In this document: positions 56,690 to 64,000 of the stretch, piece after piece
How the letters are laid out: every line of letters begins with the position of its first letter
Numbering within the stretch: the stretch's first letter is position 1
Assembly: GCF_014805685.1 (NCBI RefSeq)
Contig: NC_060885.1
Coordinates: forward strand, 14,538,632-14,602,631
Length of the DNA: 64,000 nucleotides
Reading direction: 5' to 3'
Source: Silurus meridionalis
Taxonomy: Eukaryota; Chordata; Actinopteri; Siluriformes; Siluridae
Notes under the pieces: model-generated
Databases searched by the model: none
Told to the model about the DNA's origin: nothing
Seen by the model: only the letters and a program-made list of their open reading frames with translations
Translations under genes and position numbers: made by a program

Positions 56690-57010
56690 CATGAAACCTT
56701 TAAACACCAAAAACCCAGCACGCAGGCTTGTCCCAGCTTATGCAGGACATCTGGCATTTTCCTGTAGCTACTCGCTCCAGACAAGGTAGTCATGTGATTA
56801 AGGTAAACACAAGGCTGTTCATCATGTCTGCCCCAGGCCTTTTTAGACAAGACATGTAGCAGCTGGCCATCCATGCCAATCTGCAATCAATGACTCAGAC
56901 TGGTGGATGGGGTTTACATGCCTAATTGAACAGCACAGTTACTTAGCACTTACAAAATAACCGAACAGCATCAGCGTATATGGCCTGACCTTTCATCACT
57001 GGCTCATCTG
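56690..57010. promoter_or_regulatory. Candidate distal enhancer of atoh7
   Basis: A low-repeat, GC-richer island in AT-rich DNA about 1.8 kb upstream of atoh7. It contains the E-box CAGCTG at 56860-56865, CATCTG-type E-boxes near 56748 and 57005, TGACTCA at 56891-56897, and a homeodomain-type TAATTG at 56923-56928. The call rests only on composition and motif clustering. Confidence 0.35.
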
Positions 57011-58494
57011 GGGCATGAATTATTAAAAAATGTGGGGTGAATTTATGTTCTGAAAAGTGAAGTATAGCAAGTCATTTTGACAGATTAATAAATTGTATTT
57101 GAATAAATAGTTATTTATATTATTATTCTACTTACTTATTTAAATGTAGCTTGTATAAATCAGTGTATATTGCCAGTTCGGGCATGTCAGATTGTAATAT
57201 ATATTTTACTTGATCTTGAAAACATTTAATTTGATGCTTGTTAAAATTTGTTGTCAAATGTAGAGTATGCTTAATGCAAATGTATAAATTAATTTCTGAA
57301 CAATTTTTTTTTTTTTTTTTGCTTTTACTTGAATTGAGTTTTCTTATATAAATAAAATGTATATGTTCTCTTAAAAACTTTGTGCTCAATTATGAATTAG
57401 AAGAAAAAATGAGGATCTTCTGGGTGATGCTCCATCATGAAGATGGTTGTGAAGCTGACAAAAGCCTGCAAAGATTCATAAGCAATCCTTCAATACTTTC
57501 AAATATAAACCATAGATGTTTTTTTTTTTTCTTGGTAACTGCACACATCCATGTGTGTTATTTTCTAGTATTGATATCGCCACTGTGATTCTAACATTCT
57601 AGAAAATATTACAATTGAAGAACATGCTTTATATGAAGTGAAAGTGTTTGAGCAATAGAAATTAAGATCTGAGATCTGAGTTTAATTAATTAAAGTAATT
57701 GTTGATGGCCTCTCATGCACCTGCCGTAATTAAAATGTTAGTGGTCTCTATACTCTCTTAACAGATGAAAACAGACAGGAAACAAACCCTTCAGTCTGCG
57801 TTAATGCTTCTGGGACATCTATATTAATTATTTATTTGAACTATAGGACAGCTTTCTTGTCTGTCAAAATCACTAATACATGTCTCAAAGTGATTTTTCA
57901 TTCAGATTGTCAAGCAAGAAAACTGTTAAATATTTAAACACATTGATCGTAAAGATCTCAGTGAATTAAGCACATTGATCTCAGAGGAAAAATATATAAA
58001 TAGAAAAAGCCGGGTGTCAGCATCACTTGTTTATCTTTTAATTAACATGATTGAAAATCCCCATTACATTATCATTGCTGTGATTTATATGGCACAAATA
58101 GTGTAACAATTAAAAGTTGTGTATTTTTATAATGATACAACAGATATGTAATAAAGCTGGAGAATCCAACTATGCCTTTTTCTGGGAAGACAAGAAAATA
58201 GTATTCTATATATTCTCAGGAATCAAGTCCATTTAATTAAGTAGTTCACAGTTATTGACCCCAATGAGTTAAACTGTCCCAGCCAGATGGTATGTTTTCT
58301 GTATTTGTAAGGATCTGCTTTGGAGAAGCTTAGCACTGATACGTAGGCCTGCCAAAGTTAATTTGAATGTCATTAAAGTTTGAGTGAATGGAGTAGAGTG
58401 AGGGTGGGGTGTATGCATGTGCAGTAGTTGTTGCTGTCTAGTGTGTGTGTGCATGTGTAGTTTGAAGTGTAATGATGTTGGATGGGGCAATAGG

Positions 58495-58570
58495 ATGGGG
58501 CTCCACCTGCTGCCACCTGTCAATATTCAAGTCCTATATAAGCATCTCCTCAGAGTAAATCAGAGCTGTG
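58495..58570 (+). promoter_or_regulatory. atoh7: atoh7 proximal promoter: paired E-boxes and TATA
   Basis: Two CACCTG E-boxes at 58504-58509 and 58514-58519 are spaced one helical turn apart. A TATA box (TATATAAG, 58535-58542) lies about 16 bases further on. Paired proximal CACCTG boxes next to a TATA box are known from Ath5 promoters, where bHLH factors including Ath5 itself act. Transcription probably starts near 58565-58575. Confidence 0.75.
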
Positions 58571-58724
58571 CTTGGTGCTTACACAGCAACCTGGACGTTT
58601 GTAATGACATAAGACTCCAGCAAGAATTATATGCTGCTGATTTCTTAAACATTTCTAAACAAATTGTTGTTCCTCTACATCATTGAAAGATTAGACTATC
58701 ACTTTTGGACATACAAGACAAAAG

Positions 58725-59135
58725 ATGAAGCCTTGCACAACAACCTGTGAGGACTTGGGTTCTGATTGTGATCCCCAAGACCTAGAGAAGCTTCACAGAG
58801 TGGACCAGAAAAGGGCGGCAGCCAATGCCAGAGAAAGGAAGAGGATGCAGGGTTTGAATACAGCTTTCGACCAACTGCGCAAAGTGGTTCCTCAGTGGGG
58901 TCAGGACAAGAAACTTTCAAAGTATGAAACGTTGCAGATGGCTCTCAGCTACATCATGGCCCTCAATCGTATTCTGAGTGATTCGAGCACAAACAGCGAC
59001 CCTCACAGGCAATGGTTGGAACTGCAGTATGACAGCATGCAAACGGAGAGCTACCCCTGCATCGTGAAATACAACTCACCCTCTGAACACGAGTGCATGT
59101 ATACTTCCTTATCCTACCATTATGAGGATTTCTAA
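58725..59135 (+). CDS. atoh7: Atonal bHLH transcription factor 7 (Ath5), retinal ganglion cell determinant
   Basis: Proneural nuclear transcription factor required for retinal ganglion cell formation in fish and mammals (lakritz in zebrafish). It is a single exon of 136 residues, as in other vertebrates. The basic region is [16 protein letters not shown] (residues 29-44), with helix 1 [13 protein letters not shown], a short loop WGQDKKLSK, and helix 2 [18 protein letters not shown] ending near 84. The basic region has the atonal-class N-A-R-E-R. The C-terminal tail (residues 85-136) is rich in Ser, Tyr and Glu and ends YHYEDF. The start is the first in-frame ATG after a TATA-driven leader of about 150 bases. 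A polyA signal is at 59670-59675. Confidence 0.96.
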   Translation: MKPCTTTCEDLGSDCDPQDLEKLHRVDQKRAAANARERKRMQGLNTAFDQLRKVVPQWGQDKKLSKYETLQMALSYIMALNRILSDSSTNSDPHRQWLELQYDSMQTESYPCIVKYNSPSEHECMYTSLSYHYEDF

Positions 59136-59720
59136 ATCCTGACTTGAGACTGAGACCTGCTGGATTGTATATTCTATTCTGTGGATACAGAACTTACAGT
59201 AAATACATTTGTATTGCAATATTTTTTTATGTATTAGTCCATAGTGTATATTGATCACCTTTGATTCTCTAGGTACAAAATTATTCTAGCTATATAACAT
59301 TTATTCTGAAAGTTGTTTCCACAAAAATATTTTTTTTTATGGTTATTAATTTATTATGTTTTGAATAATCTTGGTTCTCTCAACCAAATATCTTATATTG
59401 CTTTGTATCAAATCATTCAGTTAAATTGTGAAAGCTTAGTTAAGGCTTAGTGTACAATAATATCTATAAATGTCTTCCTCGTTTATGGTTCTTTTGTAAG
59501 TTTATTTTAATTGTAAACTGTGGTTTATCAGCCCAAAGACATGTAAGTTGAGTGTTCATTTAGTCTGGTATGTACACTAGCAATAGCAATTTCTAGAAAT
59601 CTACAATATCTAGTAAATTAGTGCAATAATTAATTTGGTTTTGCTTTTTCTAAACATGGATCAACACACAATAAATTGTTCATGACAACAAGGTCTATTG
59701 TTGCTCTTTTATTTACATTA
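59136..59720 (+). other. atoh7: atoh7 3' UTR
   Basis: AT-rich sequence up to AATAAA at 59670. No further coding is seen. Confidence 0.55.
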
Positions 59721-59723
59721 ATA

Positions 59724-60309
59724 CCCAACACAGTCTTACGGTATTTCGTGATATAGTCACAAAATAACCCTAACCCTGAACCTAAAACTTTTTTCGTGTC
59801 ACTCAGCACGACTGCCTCCTCCAGAGGAACAAAACTAATACTGACAGAAATGCCAAAGGTAATATTTCTTTATTCATTTTAATCTGAGAATAATGCAGAA
59901 AGTATATGGTTAGGGTTATACTATAATAAATGTGTGCCGCTAATTAAGTCTCCTTAATTAACACTGAGGATGGTTTATAATAGTGAGTATCTTATATCTA
60001 GTGGTTTCTATATCTACCGAATATAAAGCATTAAAAACTTGGATAAAATCTCCTGCCTAAATGTTGAGTAATAGTGCTTGAAGTAAATGAATAACAATTG
60101 AACACTGAATGAAATTGAACACTGTGGTATCCAGTGGCAAAAAGAAAACTTTGGCGGAGTCACCAAAAAAATACTTCCTATTGAAATACATTACATAGAA
60201 ATTCGTCCTTATTGACACGAAAAAAGAGGGAAATTCGTGTCTATGAACACAAATCAATAGATTACATTTGGTGACTATATCACAAAATGCCATGAGACTG
60301 GGAACTGGG
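59724..60309. mobile_element. Inverted-repeat DNA element (MITE), about 590 bp
   Basis: The left end 'acggtatttcgtgatatagt' and the right end 'gactatatcacaaaatgcca' are inverted copies within terminal repeats of about 40 bp. The outer ends are 'cccaacacagtct' and 'agactgggaactggg'. The internal short open frame on the minus strand is not a gene. Confidence 0.75.
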
Positions 60310-60918
60310 GACTGGTAATGTCAAAATGTGATAATTGGTTTGATTTATAATATTGAAAGCATTGCATTCTATTTTTTTTATTTTTTATAAAGGCTTTACA
60401 TAGGTTGAAATGTTGTTTTAAGTCTTTTTTTAGTTCCAGATTACCAGCAGTAGAGATTTCAGCTGTGTTTGTGTCTGCTCTAGTGTGCCCACTGCCCAGA
60501 TAAAGGCTTGGTCAATTCACCAGACCCTGGTGTGTCATTAGATAAGGTGGTTTCAAGTAAACATATCTCTGCTGTTACCTCAGAGAAAGTATAAATCATG
60601 TTTATAGCAAAACATGTGACGTCATGTCAAAAAGGCTCTGATTATCAGAATTTATCTGGTCAGTTGGTAATCACTGGGAATAATAGTCATACTGTTTTTC
60701 AGTTTTTGTGCTTCACATGGTTTCCAGGACATATGTGGATATGAATGTTTGTGGATGCAAATTGAATTCCAAGATAAATTTGTCAGCTCTAAGACAAGGA
60801 TTTCCCTCCTGGTTTTTTTTCTTCATGGAAATGGTGATATAAATTTTTAGCAAAGTTTAGTTCCAAGCAGTTCCAGGACAGCACTGTAAATCTCAAATTA
60901 AAACAACCATTGTAAGCT

Positions 60919-60994
<76 letters not shown>

Positions 60995-62150
60995 GACAGT
61001 TGCTATATATGTTATGCAGATGGGATTGGATAACGAAAAATGGAAGAGATCTGTATAGCTTATACATCATTGAATATTGTCACACAATATAGACAAAATA
61101 ATTAATAATTAATTAATTAATAATTCTTTTTTCCAGAACTATTAGAAATTAGACTATTAATAGAAATAACTGAACATGGCTCTGTTACAAAAATGTGAAC
61201 ATGTCCCATACTATGAAATAATTATGTGAAAAGTGGTTTAATAATTTAAGGGTATAAGTAGTTGAAATTTCGTGACTATCAGTCCAAACATTTGAACAGA
61301 AACACTTAAACACTGCAAATATTTTGTGGTCAAAAGCTCAGATTTCATTCTTGTGCAGAATTTTGTTATTTATTTTAGGTCTTGTTATGATCTTAGTCGA
61401 ACGTTTTGCTGATAGATGGATGTTTTTGTGGATTTTAACATATTAGGTAAATTAAATGAACACAGATGTTTTTTGTGGATTTTAACAAATTAGGTAAATT
61501 AAATGAATTGAACTAAAATGTGACACAACCACTGATATGCCAGACCTTACAAGCACTCTTGATTGAAGAGAGCAAATTAAGCTCTTTGTTGTTCAGTGAC
61601 TGTATGTAATGTGACTGTTTACCACGGTGAGGCTTGAGCAGCTTGGTCGTAGGTCAAGGGGTGCAGACAAACACACAGGAAGCAAATACATCATTATAAA
61701 TCACTGTATTTTTACAACCATAATGCCACTTGTTTTATCACTGCAACAATTAGCAAAATTATTATCCTGTTTTCAATCATAAAACTGCATAAAAACACAA
61801 ATTTCTTACATGATTAAAAAAAACTTCAGCTGTGTTACTGTGTTGTATGCGATATTGCCATGTCATTTGTTTGTTAGCATTGATCTATGGTTCATTCAGT
61901 ATAACCTTTTTAGATAAAGGAAAGACATGGGATGGTCACACAGGTCATACTGTTTCTATATAATGTATTCATCATGATATCTATTGTCTTTACATTGGGA
62001 GCCAATCTACATTTTTTATTGATTGCTCCATAATTTTATAACAATCTATTCGAGTTGTTTTGTTATTTTACGTCACGTTATCAAAAAAAACAAAAACATA
62101 AACAGATGTCTCAAATTCATCAATGGACCCTTTGTGTTTAGAAGATAGAA
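60310..62150. other. Intergenic DNA between atoh7 and pkd2l1
   Basis: AT-rich, with an (AT)n tract at 60921-60991 and a short tandem duplication ('ttgtggattttaacaaatta') at 61421-61505. No coding exon is recognised. Confidence 0.45.
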
Positions 62151-62169
62151 CAATAAAGTCCGGCCTCCC

Positions 62170-62267
62170 CTTTCAAAACCAATAGCATCATCTCTGACTG
62201 CTGTCCAGCAAGAAGGTATAAATACAGGTGGTGCCTATCTCCAACCAACAGATCTCTTCTCAGGTCT
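62170..62267 (+). promoter_or_regulatory. pkd2l1: pkd2l1 putative promoter
   Basis: A CCAAT motif (AACCAATAG, 62178-62186) and a TATA-like TATAAATAC near 62216 lie about 50 bases before the chosen start codon. Confidence 0.5.
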
Positions 62268-64000
62268 ATGAAAACTACTGACTTACACAGAAGACCTCAG
62301 CAGAAAACAGGACCAACCGATAGGACCTCAGTAACCAGCATGCAGCGCTTAAACAGCAGGGCAGAGAGCCATCTGAGCAGTCAGGTAGAGTGTGAACTAC
62401 AGAGTGTAGGAAAACGAGGGTGGGTGAACCAGGCATACTGTGGTACCCCTCCACAGGTACGAAACTCTGTCAGCACTGTCTACAACATTCCACCCCATTT
62501 TGGTACACCTAACCCCTACCAGGCCGAGGCCACAGTGCTAAATCAAGAGCCAGAAAAGAAGAAATCCGGATGCTGCTCTACTTTAGTTAAAGGTAAATGT
62601 TCTCTGAATGTTGTTCTCTGTTCATCCCAGTCTGTTTTGTGTGTCTAAGATTTTAACAATTTAACACTTGAATCTCTGAAATGTCAACTATTTGAAAATC
62701 TTTTTAAATCGTTTTATAGTTTTTAGAGAAGTTACATTTTTATTTTTTATACTAGGAATATTTGAAATTCTGTTGAATTATCAATTAGTTGTATTGTGTG
62801 AAGGACATCTTTTGATGATGAACACAGTTCAAAAACCAAAAAAACATTCTGTTTTGACAGGACTATGGGGAACAACACTGACAGAGGACACAACAAAAAA
62901 CCAGGAGCTCTTTCTCAAAACAACTCTCAGAGAATTATTTGTCTACATTCTTTTCTTAGTGGACATATGTTTATGTAAGTATGGATTTCAAGAATATTTT
63001 TTACAGAAAAGACCATGTATGTTTTAGTTAAGAAATAAAAAAAATAGACTTGCAAAGTAGATTAAATGTTAGTGTATTTATATTTAATTTAAAAAATATA
63101 CATATTTTGAGTATATTTTCTGGTATTACCCTGAGGTTTTAATGAGATTGTTGTGATTTATGCGTGACAAATTTGTATAGTGATGTGTTACGTCTGTCTT
63201 ATGAAAGGAGAATATTTATGCAATGAGGAACATAAATGCAATAGGGAATAATTCAAGAACGTCACTGAGACCATCAACCTGTCTACTGACCAATGTTTGA
63301 ACTAATCCCCTGGTTTGTTCGACTACTTTGTCCTATTATCTCCAGTGATCAGCCTCAGATTAAGTGCCCATTAGACAATGCCAACCCCACCCCTGGTTTA
63401 CACAGCCCATTGTCTAGAGGAAACATTAATACTGAAAGGAATACATGCTGGGATCTGCTGTCTTCTACTGATAAGAGCTCAAACCAAGCCATTTAGTCAT
63501 TGTAAAGTGGGATGTACATTGTTCAAGGGAGCTATTTGTGTTCTATTCTGTACATGCTCGTCAAACAAATCACCCTCCCCTAATTGAGGTGTTTTGGTTT
63601 TAGGATGTGGCCATAGCAAAATAATGTCTAATTGAAAAAGCTTAGCTATGATGCATTTTTTTGTGTTAATGTGAATAATTCAGATAGTATAATGCCATCG
63701 AAACTGATTATTGAAACTGATTATTAATAATGATGTTGCCTTTTAGTGACCTATGGCATGACCAGCTCAAACACCTACTACTACACTAAAGTCATGAATG
63801 ATTTGTTTGTGAATTCATTTGAGTCGATTGGCAGCATGGACGATTTTTGGACAGTGAGTAGATCCTTTTTATACTACCATATACTTTCAACAGAATAAAA
63901 ACAACGATCATACCAACTATCCTTAGCCCCAGTTATCCAGCTTAGTATGTTTTATAATTTCAGGCACTAGAAAGAATTGACAAATTAAACAGTGTTTGCA
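62268..64000 (+). CDS. pkd2l1: Polycystin-2-like 1 cation channel, 5' part (partial at right edge)
   Basis: TRPP-family non-selective cation channel. In mammals it marks sour-sensing taste cells and cerebrospinal-fluid-contacting neurons. Three exons are visible: 62268-62592, 62861-62974 and 63747-63853. Exon 1 encodes a long variable cytosolic N-terminus of 108 residues ([14 protein letters not shown] resembles the GAWDNPAYSGPP of mammals). Exon 2 has the diagnostic [11 protein letters not shown], then [20 protein letters not shown], the first membrane span. Exon 3 has [20 protein letters not shown] and ends SMDDFWT at the start of the extracellular polycystin domain. Exon joins preserve family wording. 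The remainder is beyond the window. A candidate acceptor at 63961-63963 leads to sequence that does not resemble the expected next exon, so it is not included as an exon. Confidence 0.92.

Noticed and set aside
63961..64000. Possible fourth pkd2l1 exon after the acceptor at 63961-63963
   Set aside because: The reading ([11 protein letters not shown]) does not resemble the FxEGPLLDxLYW text expected after DFW in polycystins. The true exon probably lies beyond the window.

Overview
The window is nuclear DNA of a vertebrate, almost certainly a teleost fish. The genes have short coding exons with GT-AG introns. The intergenic DNA is AT-rich and full of (AC)n, (AT)n and tetranucleotide microsatellites, L2/CR1-type and other LINE debris, small inverted-repeat DNA transposons and SINE-like pieces typical of fish. 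A catfish-like otophysan would fit, but that is a guess. There is no bacterial, viral or plasmid content.

Layout. 1-8450 is a repeat block: two degenerate DNA-transposon derivatives, then a LINE (about 1590-3143 and 7236-7760, + strand) split by a second, L2/CR1-type LINE in the opposite orientation (3144-7235). 8600-19455 is chuk (IKK-alpha), with 21 coding exons that join in phase to 755 residues. 22030-25592 is an omega-class glutathione transferase (gsto), which carries a 1-nt frameshift as written and is surrounded by remnants of a local duplication. 26298-27950 on the minus strand is itprip, a single coding exon. 33324-41390 holds the calcium-homeostasis-modulator cluster calhm3, calhm1, calhm2, all on the + strand. 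44192-50445 is a small membrane RING-H2 gene of the RNF122/RNF24 family. 58725-59135 is the intronless retinal bHLH gene atoh7. 62268 to the right edge is the 5' part of pkd2l1.

How the genes relate. There is no operon logic here. In human, PKD2L1, CHUK, the CALHM trio, GSTO1/2, ITPRIP and ATOH7 all lie on chromosome 10q but are spread over tens of megabases, so this window is a compacted, rearranged version of that block. CALHM1/CALHM3 and PKD2L1 are all taste-cell or sensory channels and lie within 30 kb of each other. The RNF122-like gene beside chuk parallels RNF122 and IKBKB on human 8p, which suggests it is an ancient paralog retained in fish.

Limits. Exon boundaries were read by eye from splice consensus, reading phase and remembered family sequence. 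UTRs, promoters and repeat family names are approximate. I found no convincing new biological system. The most checkable oddities are the gsto frameshift and its duplicated MARE-containing flanks, the linked RNF122-like paralog, the near-identical 538-bp triplication with (AT)n tracts, the altered NEMO-binding motif of chuk, and the nested LINEs.
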